From NCBI RefSeq assembly GCF_019396325.1, contig NZ_JAHKRO010000100.1, forward strand, positions 1-34,514: a DNA stretch of 34,514 bases. Reading direction: 5' to 3'. The notes under the pieces are model-generated. The model made no database searches, was not told the DNA's origin, and saw only the letters and a list, made by a program, of their open reading frames with translations. This document shows positions 1 to 6,954 of this stretch, in pieces. Origin of the DNA: Nonomuraea ceibae. GTDB taxonomy: Bacteria > Actinomycetota > Actinomycetes > Streptosporangiales > Streptosporangiaceae. How positions within the stretch are numbered: the stretch's first letter is position 1; every line of letters begins with the position of its first letter. The position numbers were made by a program, and so were the translations under genes.

Positions 1-30
1 GGCGGGCGGGGCCTCGGGCTGGGGGGCCTT

Positions 31-47
31 GGGGTGGGTGGGGTGGG
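31..47 (+). other. G-quadruplex-capable G-run tract downstream of the amidohydrolase gene
   Basis: Four runs of three or four G separated by single T residues (GGGG T GGG T GGGG T GGG) end one base before the TAA of the minus-strand amidohydrolase gene. This matches the canonical short-loop G-quadruplex pattern. The G-rich strand is the template strand for that gene, so its RNA would be C-rich. Further G runs lie at 3-28. Any role in 3'-end formation or pausing is inference; in this GC-rich genome it could be incidental. Confidence 0.5.
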
Positions 48-1193
48 TTAGAGGCGGTAGATGCGGCGGGCGTTGCCGGAGCCGATCATGGAGGCGATCC
101 GGGCGGCGTCGGCGGGGCTCCATTCGCCGTCGTCCAGGCGCTCCTTGAGGGCGCGGGCGAGGCCGAGGCGGAAGTAGACGGCCGAGAGCAGGCAGGTCTC
201 GGCGACGCCCCGGGTGCCCGACCCGTACAGGATCTTGTGGAAGGGGGCGAGTTCGAGCAGGTCGGCGAGGATGCGGCCGGAGCCGGAGGCGGTGCGGGCG
301 AGGGCGGGGCCGGCGTCGAGGTAGACGTGCGGGAAGACGTGCGCGAGGTGGCCGGCGTGCCGCTGGTAGGGGTAGCAGTTGAGGAGGACGATCGGCACCC
401 CGGTGGGCTGGAGGGCTCGGATGAAGCCGGTGAGCGCGGCCGGGTCGGCACCGCATAGGGGGGTGCCGGCGTCGGCGGCGCCGGTGTGGAACTGCAGGGG
501 CAGGCCGCGTTCGCGGGCCAGGTCGGCGGCGGTCCAGAGCAGGTGGCGCAGCAGCACCGGCTCGGTGAGCGGCTGCTTGGGGTCGGACAGGCGGCGGTTG
601 GCGGCGGCGATGACGGAGCCGCGGCTGGGCCGGGCGGGTTCGAAGGCGAGGCCGAGGCGGGCGGCGGCGGTCGTCTTGAGCCCGACGGCGCGGCCGGCGC
701 GGGCGGCGAGCTCGTCGGCGAGGCTGTCGAGGTAGTCGAGGGCGACGCTCGCGGTCTCGGCGACGTCCTGTTCGACGTGTTCGACGCGGAGGATCTCGTC
801 GGCGGCGGCGGCGCCGGCGCGGCCCATCTCGCCGGCGGTGAGCAGGCCGAGGTTCTCGGCGCCGCTCTCGACGAGGAAGGCGACGATGCCGGCGGCGCGC
901 AGGAGCAGCCGGTTGGCCTCGGCGGGCCCGAGCTCGGCCCGGCGGGCGAGGTAGAGGGAGGGGGCGGCGTGCGGTTCGAGGCCGAGAACGGGGGCGCACC
1001 AGCGGCGGATGGCGGCGCCGGCGGGGGTGTCGAAGTGGGTGGTGCCGGGCGGCGCGGGGCTGGTGTCGTCGTTGATCAGCAGCTCGAAGCGGGCCCGGGA
1101 CAGCTCGTCGCGGCGCACCCCGTGGCAGGCGTGGTCGACGAGCGGGGCGAGCAGGGCCTCACGCACCGTGTCCGGCAGGTCTACGGGGAGCAT
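48..1193 (-). CDS. Amidohydrolase-2 family protein, probably catalytically degenerate
   Basis: A 381-aa protein resembling the TIM-barrel amidohydrolase_2 family, including the FluG N-terminal type. Recognisable pieces are the N-terminal PLVDHACHGV strand (residues 17-26), LPLQFHTG in the middle, VFPHVYLDAG, and the C-terminal GNARRIYRL typical of the family end. As I recall the family, the first strand carries HxH (DHHCHG or DNHAH) and the last strand carries GSDA. Here they read DHACHG and YGSGT, so one metal His and the catalytic Asp appear to be missing. The ATG at 1193 is chosen because TAGAGT lies 7 nt upstream, a possible leaderless -10; an in-frame GTG at 1220 is the alternative. The gene follows the anthranilate synthase by 59 nt on the same strand and may share its transcript. 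The substrate is unknown. Confidence 0.7.
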   Translation of the reverse strand: MLPVDLPDTVREALLAPLVDHACHGVRRDELSRARFELLINDDTSPAPPGTTHFDTPAGAAIRRWCAPVLGLEPHAAPSLYLARRAELGPAEANRLLLRAAGIVAFLVESGAENLGLLTAGEMGRAGAAAADEILRVEHVEQDVAETASVALDYLDSLADELAARAGRAVGLKTTAAARLGLAFEPARPSRGSVIAAANRRLSDPKQPLTEPVLLRHLLWTAADLARERGLPLQFHTGAADAGTPLCGADPAALTGFIRALQPTGVPIVLLNCYPYQRHAGHLAHVFPHVYLDAGPALARTASGSGRILADLLELAPFHKILYGSGTRGVAETCLLSAVYFRLGLARALKERLDDGEWSPADAARIASMIGSGNARRIYRL

Positions 1194-1252
1194 GCGGGGA
1201 ACTCTAGGCGTTCTCCGCACGCCCCCGTGGACGTTTTACCGACGAAAGGGCC

Positions 1253-3379
1253 TCACCTGCGGGAAAGCCGCAGCACGTTGGCGATGATCTTCGCGCCCGC
1301 GCCCCCTTCGGCGGTGAGGATGGACTCGGGGTGGAACTGGACGGCGAAGCGGCGGTTGGCGGTGTCCTCCAGGGCCATCACGTTGCCGTCGGGGGTGACG
1401 GCGGTGGCGGTGAAGCCGACGACGCCGGGCACCTTGGCGTGCAGCGAGTGGTAGCGGGCCGCGGTGAACTCCTCGGGGAGCCCGTCGAGCAGGGCGCTGC
1501 CGCCGAGCCGGGAGACGCGGCCGCGCTTGCCGTGCTCGGGGTAGTCGAGCAGTTCGAGGGAGCCGCCGGCGTGCTCGACCATGGCCTGCAGGCCGAGGCA
1601 GACGCCGAAGACGGGCAGGTCGCGCGCGTAGATCTGGTCGATCAGCGCCGACATGCCGAAGTCGGTGGGCCAGCCGGGGCCGGGCGAGAGCACGACGAGG
1701 TCGGGCCCGATCTCGTCGATCATGGCGGGCGGGAAGCCGTGGCGCAGGGTGACGACGTGGGCGCCGTCCTGCCGGAAGTAGTCGGCGAGGGTGTTGACGA
1801 AGGAGTCCTCGTGGTCGACGAGCAGCACCTTCATGCCCTGGCCCGGCTGCGGCCTGGGCTCGGCGACCGGTTCGGCGCCGGGCCGGTTGACGGCGGCGAG
1901 CGCGCCGAGCAGGGCGCTGGCCTTGAGCTCGGTCTCGCGCTCCTCGGCCTCGGGGTCGGAGTCGAACAGCAGTGTGGCGCCGGCCCTGACGATGGCGATG
2001 CCGTCCTTTATCTGGGCGGTGCGCAGGGTGAGGCCGGTGTTCATGGAGCCGTCGAAGCCGATGAAGCCGATGGCGCCGCCGTACCAGCGGCGGGTGGTGG
2101 CCTCGTGGTCCTCGATGAACTGCATGGCCCAGGTCTTGGGCGCGCCGGTGACGGTGACGGCCCACATGTGGGTGAGGAAGGCGTCGAGCGCGTCGAACTC
2201 GGGGCGCAGCCTGCCCTCGATGTGGTCGACCGTGTGGATGAGGCGGGAGTAGAGCTCGATCTGGCGGCGGCCGATGACGTTGACGGTGCCGGGGACGCAG
2301 ATGCGCGACTTGTCGTTGCGGTCGACGTCGGTGCACATGGTCAGCTCCGACTCCTCCTTGACGCTGGACAGGAGGGTGCGGATCGCCTCGGCGTCCTCGA
2401 CCGGGTTGCTGCCGCGGGCGATGGTGCCGGAGATGGGGCAGGTCTCGACGCGGTCGCCGCTGACGCGCACGTACATCTCGGGTGAGGCGCCGACGAGGTG
2501 CTCGCCCTCGCCGAGGCTGATGATGAACTCGTACGGGGCGGGGTTGCTCTTGCGCAGGCCGCGGTAGAAGGCGGCGGGGTCGGTGCAGGTGGCGTGGAAG
2601 ATCTGGCCGGGCACGACCTCGAACAGGTCGCCGCGCTTGAAACGTTCCTTGGCGGCGGCGACGACCTTGGCGTACTCGCCCTTGACGGGGTCGGGGGGCA
2701 GTTCGCCCGGGGCGACGGCGGGCGTGGTCTCGCCGGTGCGCTCCAGGCCGCGGGTGGTGGCGCCGTCTACGGTGAACTCGTAGCGCAGCTCGCGGCAGGT
2801 CTCGCGCTGCCGGTCGATGACGACGAGCCGGTCGGGCAGGTGCAGGACGAGGTCGCGCTGGTCGTCGGGGCGGACGAGCTGCTGCCTGATGGGCTCGAAC
2901 TGGAAGGCCAGGTCGTAGCCGAAGGCGCCGTAGAGGCCGAGGTGCGGGTCGTCGCCCTTGAAGGCGGCGATGACCTCGCGGATGGCGGTGAAGACGGTGG
3001 GGCGGCGGCTGCGCATCTCCTCGGGCAGCAGGTCCTCCGACTCGGGGACGTGCACCTGGACGAGGTCGGCGGTGGGCTCCTCGACGGGCTTGCCCGCGGC
3101 GAGCAGGCAGGAGGCGACGGCGGGCAGCACGACGCGGCCGCGCTCGTTGAGCGCCCTGGCCGAGATGACGCGGCCCTTGGCGACGAGCTCCAGGCAGGGG
3201 TCGACGTAGCCGAAGGCCCATCGGCTGTAGCGGCCCGGGTAGTCCATGCCCGAGGAGAAGGCGCCGCCGCGCCGCTCGCCGAGGGCCGTCACGATCTCTT
3301 CGAGCGCGTCCTCGGACACCTCGCGCACTTCGCGCTCGACGCCGACGCCCCCGGCGGTGGTATATCCGCTCGTCTCCAC
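1253..3379 (-). CDS. trpEG: Fused anthranilate synthase TrpE-TrpG
   Basis: A 708-aa fusion of chorismate-binding TrpE (about residues 1-500) and a class I glutamine amidotransferase (from about 516). It converts chorismate and glutamine to anthranilate, the first step of tryptophan synthesis in the cytosol. The synthase half shows ISGTIARG, MCTDVDRNDKSR, HTVDHIEG and TVTGAPKTWAMQF, close to the rhizobial TrpE(G) type. The amidotransferase half has SPGPG, the nucleophile Cys594 in GVCLGLQ, and His683/Glu685 in FHPES. The GTG start at 3379 is chosen because AAAGGGG lies just upstream and because earlier in-frame TTG/GTG codons fall inside or beside the attenuator terminator. A Trp-codon leader peptide and attenuator precede it, so transcription is probably controlled by charged tRNA-Trp. 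PhzE-like phenazine enzymes share this architecture, but the trp leader and lack of phenazine genes favour tryptophan synthesis. Confidence 0.93.
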   Translation of the reverse strand: METSGYTTAGGVGVEREVREVSEDALEEIVTALGERRGGAFSSGMDYPGRYSRWAFGYVDPCLELVAKGRVISARALNERGRVVLPAVASCLLAAGKPVEEPTADLVQVHVPESEDLLPEEMRSRRPTVFTAIREVIAAFKGDDPHLGLYGAFGYDLAFQFEPIRQQLVRPDDQRDLVLHLPDRLVVIDRQRETCRELRYEFTVDGATTRGLERTGETTPAVAPGELPPDPVKGEYAKVVAAAKERFKRGDLFEVVPGQIFHATCTDPAAFYRGLRKSNPAPYEFIISLGEGEHLVGASPEMYVRVSGDRVETCPISGTIARGSNPVEDAEAIRTLLSSVKEESELTMCTDVDRNDKSRICVPGTVNVIGRRQIELYSRLIHTVDHIEGRLRPEFDALDAFLTHMWAVTVTGAPKTWAMQFIEDHEATTRRWYGGAIGFIGFDGSMNTGLTLRTAQIKDGIAIVRAGATLLFDSDPEAEERETELKASALLGALAAVNRPGAEPVAEPRPQPGQGMKVLLVDHEDSFVNTLADYFRQDGAHVVTLRHGFPPAMIDEIGPDLVVLSPGPGWPTDFGMSALIDQIYARDLPVFGVCLGLQAMVEHAGGSLELLDYPEHGKRGRVSRLGGSALLDGLPEEFTAARYHSLHAKVPGVVGFTATAVTPDGNVMALEDTANRRFAVQFHPESILTAEGGAGAKIIANVLRLSRR

Positions 3380-3421
3380 TGCTGCCCCTTTGAATGTCAC
3401 AAGCCCCGGGGCGAACACGAC

Positions 3422-3444
3422 AAAGGCCGCCAACCGGGGCGGCC
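3422..3444 (-). terminator. trp attenuator terminator (3:4 hairpin)
   Basis: On the minus strand GGCCGCC, a CCGGTT loop and GGCGGCC form a perfect 7-bp stem (3425-3444). It is followed by TTT and then a moderately T-rich stretch. The hairpin lies 31 nt after the leader-peptide stop codon and 45 nt before the trpEG start. Its 5' arm is also complementary to the GGCGGC just after the leader (3471-3476), so it can be sequestered in an antiterminator. The U tract is short, as is usual for actinobacterial terminators. Confidence 0.75.
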
Positions 3445-3468
3445 GTCCGTTTGAGGTATGCGAATCCC

Positions 3469-3488
3469 GCGCCGCCTAGGAGCGGCGC
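3469..3488 (-). promoter_or_regulatory. trp leader 1:2 (pause/protector) hairpin and antiterminator segment
   Basis: GCGCCGC (3482-3488) pairs with GCGGCGC (3469-3475) around a six-base loop that contains the leader stop codon. The 5' arm starts at the last base of the second Trp codon, so a ribosome stalled on TGG TGG would block this stem. The freed GGCGGC (3471-3476) can then pair with GCCGCC (3438-3443), preventing the terminator. This is the geometry expected of a classic ribosome-mediated attenuator. Confidence 0.7.
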
Positions 3489-3517
3489 CACCACTGAAGC
3501 CGGGCGCGATTTCGCAT
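3476..3517 (-). CDS. trpL: trp operon leader peptide (13 aa, tandem Trp codons)
   Basis: The ATG at 3517 opens a 13-codon frame, MRNRARLQWWRRS, ending in TAG at 3476-3478. Two consecutive TGG codons (3488-3493) lie five codons before the stop, immediately in front of the first hairpin arm. Trp is a rare residue, and tandem Trp codons upstream of trpE are the hallmark of ribosome-mediated attenuation. There is no Shine-Dalgarno sequence at normal spacing. TAGCCT ends 7 nt before the ATG, so the transcript probably begins at or next to the start codon. The peptide does not match the Trp-Trp-Trp actinobacterial leader I remember (ending in a TAHPAAH-like sequence), so motif-based annotation may miss it. 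Confidence 0.82.
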   Translation of the reverse strand: MRNRARLQWWRRS

Positions 3518-3524
3518 GGGGAAC

Positions 3525-3554
3525 AGGCTACTCCGTCCCATCAAGATCGCGCAA
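3525..3554 (-). promoter_or_regulatory. Predicted trpL-trpEG promoter
   Basis: The minus strand carries TTGCGC (3549-3554), an 18-nt spacer and TAGCCT (3525-3530), followed by 7 nt and the leader-peptide ATG. It lies back to back with the divergent P450 promoter; the two -35 elements are only 11 bp apart. The assignment rests on hexamer similarity and spacing only. Confidence 0.55.
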
Positions 3555-3565
3555 TGCGACACGCC

Positions 3566-3593
3566 TTGCATTTACAATACAGTGTTGTACTGT
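3566..3593 (+). promoter_or_regulatory. Predicted leaderless promoter of the P450-TetR operon
   Basis: TTGCAT (3566-3571), a 16-nt spacer and TACTGT (3588-3593) are followed by 6 nt and the P450 ATG at 3600. No Shine-Dalgarno sequence is present, so the mRNA is probably leaderless. The -10 lies entirely inside the palindromic operator at 3575-3597. Confidence 0.6.
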
Positions 3594-3597
3594 ATTG
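3575..3597. promoter_or_regulatory. Perfect palindromic operator, probably for the adjacent TetR
   Basis: CAATACAG and CTGTATTG form an exact 8-bp inverted repeat around TGTTGTA, centred at 3586. It is conspicuously AT-rich for this genome. It covers the putative -10 of the P450 gene and ends 2 bp before the ATG. The TetR regulator is the second gene of the transcript, so the natural inference is autorepression of P450 plus TetR relieved by a ligand. The site is 21 bp from the trp -35, so effects on the divergent promoter are conceivable. Confidence 0.72.
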
Positions 3598-3599
3598 GA

Positions 3600-4775
3600 A
3601 TGATCGGCACGCTGCCCACCACCCGGACCAGCCCGTTCGACCCGCCCGAGGCGCTGGCGGAGATCCGCGCCGAGCGGCCCGTCACGCGGCTGGCCTACCC
3701 CGACGGCCACGAGGGCTGGCTCGTCACCGGCCACGCGCAGGCCCGCGCCGTGCTGGCCGACCCGCGCTTCAGCTCGCGGCCCGAGCTGCGCCACCACCCC
3801 GTCCCCGGCCCGGCCGCCGGCGGGACGGGACAGCCCTCGCCGCCCGGCATGTTCACCTCCATGGACCCGCCCGACCACACCCGCTACCGCCGCCTGCTCA
3901 CCGGCCAGTTCACCGTGCGCCGCATGCGGCAGCTCACCGGCCGCACCGAGGAGCTCGCGACCGGCCTGCTGGACGCGATGGAGGCCGGCGGCAAGGAGGC
4001 CGACCTGGTGTCGGCGTTCGCCGGGCCGCTGCCCGCCCTGGTGATCTGCGAGCTGCTCGGCGTGCCCGATTCCGGGCGCGACCGCTTCCAGCGGCAGGCC
4101 CGCGCGCTGTCCAGCCTGGAGGTGACGCGGGAGGAGCAGGTCGCCGCCTACCTGGAGCTGCGCGAGATGATGCGCGAGCTGGTCACGGCCAAGCGGGCGG
4201 CGCCGGCCGACGACCTGCTCAGCGGGCTGACGGCCGGCGACCTGACCGACGACGAGCTGGCCGGCGTCGGCTTCACGCTGCTCGGCGCCGGGCTCGACAC
4301 GACCGCCAACCAGCTCACGCTCGGCGTGTTCGCGCTGCTGTCCGACCCCGATGCCGCACGCGCGCGGGCACTGCGCACGAACCCGGCGGAGGTCGTCGAG
4401 GAGCTGCTGCGCTACCTGAGCGTCATCCCGTTCCTGCTGCGGGTGGCGCTGGAGGACGTCGAGCTGGACGGCCACACGATCAGGGCCGGGGAGACGGTGA
4501 CGGTGTCGATCCAGGCGGCCAACCGCGACCCGCTCCGCTTCGCCGAGCCCGACCTGCTCGACCTGGGCCGCGCGGCGGGCGGCCATCTGGCGTTCGGGCA
4601 CGGCATCCACCAGTGCCTGGGCCAGCAGCTCGCCCGCGTCGAGCTGCTGGCGGGCCTGCCGGCGCTGTTCGAGCGCTTCCCCGGGCTGCGCCTGGCGGTG
4701 GCCCCGGAGCGGGTGCCGCTGCGCACCGACATGCTCATCTACGGCGTCCACGCGCTCCCGGTGACGTGGGAGTGA
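3600..4775 (+). CDS. Cytochrome P450
   Basis: A 391-aa soluble bacterial class I P450, the usual length, that would perform NAD(P)H-ferredoxin-driven monooxygenation of an unknown substrate. Visible landmarks are MDPPDHTRYRRLLTGQFT near the C helix, the I-helix oxygen-binding GAGLDTTAN, the K-helix ExxR within EELLRYL, and the heme-thiolate loop FGHGIHQCLGQQLA. The overall style is CYP105/CYP107-like. The ATG at 3600 is chosen because it follows a leaderless promoter and gives a family-like N terminus; an upstream GTG at 3516 would add 28 residues lying across the operator. The stop overlaps the TetR start (GTGA). No ferredoxin gene adjoins it, so redox partners must come from elsewhere. Confidence 0.93.
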   Translation: MIGTLPTTRTSPFDPPEALAEIRAERPVTRLAYPDGHEGWLVTGHAQARAVLADPRFSSRPELRHHPVPGPAAGGTGQPSPPGMFTSMDPPDHTRYRRLLTGQFTVRRMRQLTGRTEELATGLLDAMEAGGKEADLVSAFAGPLPALVICELLGVPDSGRDRFQRQARALSSLEVTREEQVAAYLELREMMRELVTAKRAAPADDLLSGLTAGDLTDDELAGVGFTLLGAGLDTTANQLTLGVFALLSDPDAARARALRTNPAEVVEELLRYLSVIPFLLRVALEDVELDGHTIRAGETVTVSIQAANRDPLRFAEPDLLDLGRAAGGHLAFGHGIHQCLGQQLARVELLAGLPALFERFPGLRLAVAPERVPLRTDMLIYGVHALPVTWE

Positions 4776-5356
4776 GCGGCGTCCAGCGGCCGGCCGGGCG
4801 GCCGCGCAGCCAGGAGGCCGACGCCGCCATCCTCGCCGCCGCGCTCGACCTGCTCATCGAGCGCGGCGCGGGCGAGACGAGCATCGAACGGGTGGCCCAG
4901 CAGGCAGGCGTCACCCGGGCCACGGTCTACCGGCGCTTCCCCGGCAAGACCGAGCTGCTGGTCCGGGCGATCGTGGCGGCCCACCACGACGAGGAGCCGC
5001 CGCCCGAGTGGCGCGACGTCGACCACATGCTGACCGACTGGGCGGCCTACCTGTCGGTGCCGCGCCACCGCCGCCTGCTGCGCCGCCTGTACGGGTCGGT
5101 GGACGACTACCCGGAGCTGCTGTCGGCCTACCTGGCGGCCAACGGCGGCCTGCGGGCCTCGGCGGTGCGTGAGACGCTGCGGCGGGCGGCCGAGTCGGGG
5201 CGGCTGCCGCCCGAGCGCGACCTGACGGCCGTCCAGCAACTGCTCAACGGGGCGATCCTGCACCACCTGGGCTTTCATCCCGACGGCGGCGAACCAGCCG
5301 AGATGAAGGCGTATCTGGTCGGCATGCTGGAACAGGTGGGATACCGGACCACCTGA
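4772..5356 (+). CDS. TetR/AcrR family transcriptional regulator
   Basis: A 194-aa protein whose GTG start overlaps the P450 stop codon (GTGA), indicating translational coupling. The N-terminal helix-turn-helix is clear: AAALDLLIERGAGETSIERVAQQAGVTRATVYRRFPGKTELL (about residues 20-61), followed by an all-helical ligand-binding region. It probably represses its own operon through the palindrome at 3575-3597, with a P450 substrate or related molecule as inducer; this is inference from position. The stop codon is embedded in the -35 of the next promoter. Confidence 0.9.
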   Translation: MSGVQRPAGRPRSQEADAAILAAALDLLIERGAGETSIERVAQQAGVTRATVYRRFPGKTELLVRAIVAAHHDEEPPPEWRDVDHMLTDWAAYLSVPRHRRLLRRLYGSVDDYPELLSAYLAANGGLRASAVRETLRRAAESGRLPPERDLTAVQQLLNGAILHHLGFHPDGGEPAEMKAYLVGMLEQVGYRTT

Positions 5357-5381
5357 CAGGAGCGCCGTAAGGATCTAGGTT
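5353..5381 (+). promoter_or_regulatory. Predicted leaderless promoter of the GT39 gene
   Basis: CTGACA (5353-5358), exactly 17 nt, then TAGGTT (5376-5381), with the ATG 8 nt further on at 5390. The -35 differs from TTGACA at one position and contains the TGA stop of the TetR gene. The only purine-rich stretch before the ATG is far from optimal spacing, which supports a leaderless transcript. Confidence 0.65.
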
Positions 5382-5389
5382 GGGCAGTC

Positions 5390-6826
5390 ATGGAGCGGCC
5401 CTTGGCGTGGCGGTCGATCACCGTGATCGCGGTCCTGCTGTCCGGCGTTCTGCTGGCGGTCAGCGGCGGCTACGGCTACCACCGTGACGAGCTGTACTTC
5501 CGCGTACTGTCACAGCACCCCGACTGGGGCTACGTCGACCAGCCGCCGCTGACGCCGATGATGGCCCGGCTGGCCATCTGGGCGTTCGGCGACACGCTGA
5601 CCGCGCTGCGGGTGCCGCCCGCGCTGGCGGTGGCGCTGCTGGTGGTGCTGGTGGCGCTGATCGCCCGCGAGCTCGGCGGCGGGGCGGCGGCGCAGACGAT
5701 GGCGGCGCTGGGCACGGCGGGCGGCGCGTTCACGCTCATCGCCGGGCACGTGCTGCTGACGCTGAGCTTCGACCTGACGCTGTGGTCGGGCGCGATCCTG
5801 TTCGCGCTGCGGGCGCTGCTGCGCGCGGAGCCGCGCTGGTGGCTCGCGGCGGGCGCGGTGATCGGGGTGGCGAGCTACAACAAGCACCTGATCGTGCTGC
5901 TCGTGCTGGGGCTGGCGGCCGGACTGGTCATGGCCGGGCCGCGCCGGGTGCTGGCGAGCCCGTGGCTGTGGGCGGGCGCGCTGGTGGCGGCCGTGCTGGC
6001 GGCGCCGAACCTGGTCTACCAGATCACCCACGGGTGGCCGCAGCTGGAGATGGCGGCGGCGCTCAGCGAGAACAAGGGCGCGGAGATGCGGGCGCTGTTC
6101 GTGCCCATGCAGGTCGTCCTGTTCGGGCCGGTGGTCGCGGTGATGGCGGCGTTCGGGTTCGTGCGGCTGTGGCGTGACCGGCGGGTGCGGGCGCCGGCCG
6201 TCGCCTACCCGGTGGCGGCGGGGCTGACGCTGATCAGCGGCGGCCGGTTCGACTACGCGGCGGGGCTGGTCCTGATGCTGTTCGCGGCGGGCTGCGTGGC
6301 CGCCGAGGCGGCCGGGCGGCGGCGTGACGCGCTGGTGTCGCTGGGCGTCAACACCGCCGGGTGCGCGCTGTTCGCGCTGCCGCTGATCCCGCTGACGGTG
6401 CTGGCCTCGACGCCGGTGCCGGCGGTCAACGAGGTGGCCCGCGAGTCCGTCGGCTGGCCGGAGCTGAACGCCACCGTGACCGACGTCCTGTCCACGCTCA
6501 CGCCGCAGGAGCGCGCCCGCGCCGTGGTGATCGCCGGCAACTACGGCGAGCACGGCTCGCTCGCCCGGGCGGGCGTCCCGCGCGTGTACGCGGGCCACAA
6601 CCAGCTCTGGCAGTACGGGCCGCCGCCCGAGAGCGGGGACGTGGCGGTCCTGATGAACATCGGCAGGCGGCTGCGCGACGGGCAGTTCGCCACCTGCGAG
6701 GAGAAGGGGCGGGTCGGCAACCGGGCCGGGATCGAGAACGAGGAGGCGGGCATGCGGGTGTGGTTGTGCCGCGGCCTGGAGCGGCCCTGGAGCGCTACCT
6801 GGCACAATTGGCGACATTTCAGCTGA
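5390..6826 (+). CDS. GT39/ArnT-like polytopic membrane glycosyltransferase
   Basis: A 478-aa integral membrane protein with an N-terminal signal-anchor helix (SITVIAVLLSGVLLAVSG) followed by many hydrophobic segments to about residue 330, then a soluble extracytoplasmic C-terminal part. The motif GYHRDELYF followed by HPDWGYVDQPPLTP (about residues 24-53) is typical of GT-C fold, family 39-like glycosyltransferases; the acidic DE pair is the expected catalytic/metal site in the first external loop. Members use polyprenyl-phosphate sugars to glycosylate lipids or proteins outside the membrane. The acceptor is unknown. It appears to be transcribed alone from its own leaderless promoter, with a hairpin 35 nt after the stop. 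Confidence 0.85.
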   Translation: MERPLAWRSITVIAVLLSGVLLAVSGGYGYHRDELYFRVLSQHPDWGYVDQPPLTPMMARLAIWAFGDTLTALRVPPALAVALLVVLVALIARELGGGAAAQTMAALGTAGGAFTLIAGHVLLTLSFDLTLWSGAILFALRALLRAEPRWWLAAGAVIGVASYNKHLIVLLVLGLAAGLVMAGPRRVLASPWLWAGALVAAVLAAPNLVYQITHGWPQLEMAAALSENKGAEMRALFVPMQVVLFGPVVAVMAAFGFVRLWRDRRVRAPAVAYPVAAGLTLISGGRFDYAAGLVLMLFAAGCVAAEAAGRRRDALVSLGVNTAGCALFALPLIPLTVLASTPVPAVNEVARESVGWPELNATVTDVLSTLTPQERARAVVIAGNYGEHGSLARAGVPRVYAGHNQLWQYGPPPESGDVAVLMNIGRRLRDGQFATCEEKGRVGNRAGIENEEAGMRVWLCRGLERPWSATWHNWRHFS

Positions 6827-6861
6827 CCAGATTACATTTCAGAACTTGTCAATTTTTGTTG

Positions 6862-6882
6862 GAGAATGCCCCTTGCATTCTC
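6862..6882 (+). terminator. Inverted repeat, possible terminator or operator between GT39 and the subtilase
   Basis: GAGAATGC and GCATTCTC form a perfect 8-bp stem around CCCTT. It sits in a 128-nt, locally AT-rich intergenic stretch (6827-6954). The downstream sequence is pyrimidine-rich rather than a clean T run, so terminator and operator readings both remain open. TTCACT (6894-6899), 16 nt, then TAAAGA (6916-6921) is a weak candidate promoter for the subtilase. Confidence 0.45.
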
Positions 6883-6954
6883 AACATCATCTCTTCACTC
6901 TTCTCCACAGAGGCGTAAAGATCACCTCTGCACCATCGCGGTGAAGGAGAACTT

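Noticed and set aside
486..1454. Long plus-strand open frame opposite the amidohydrolase and trpEG genes
   Set aside because: Gly/Ala/Val-rich composition without domains, typical of the antisense of a high-GC gene; the minus-strand proteins have clear motifs.
1253..3379. Phenazine PhzE identity for the fused synthase
   Set aside because: No other phenazine gene is present and a Trp-codon attenuator precedes it, so tryptophan synthesis is the better call.
3380..3433. TTG start at 3433 for trpEG
   Set aside because: It lies within the attenuator terminator stem and has no ribosome binding site; the GTG at 3379 has AAAGGGG and a family-like start.
3516..3599. GTG start at 3516 for the P450
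   Set aside because: The extra 28 residues span the operator and promoter and do not resemble a P450 N terminus.
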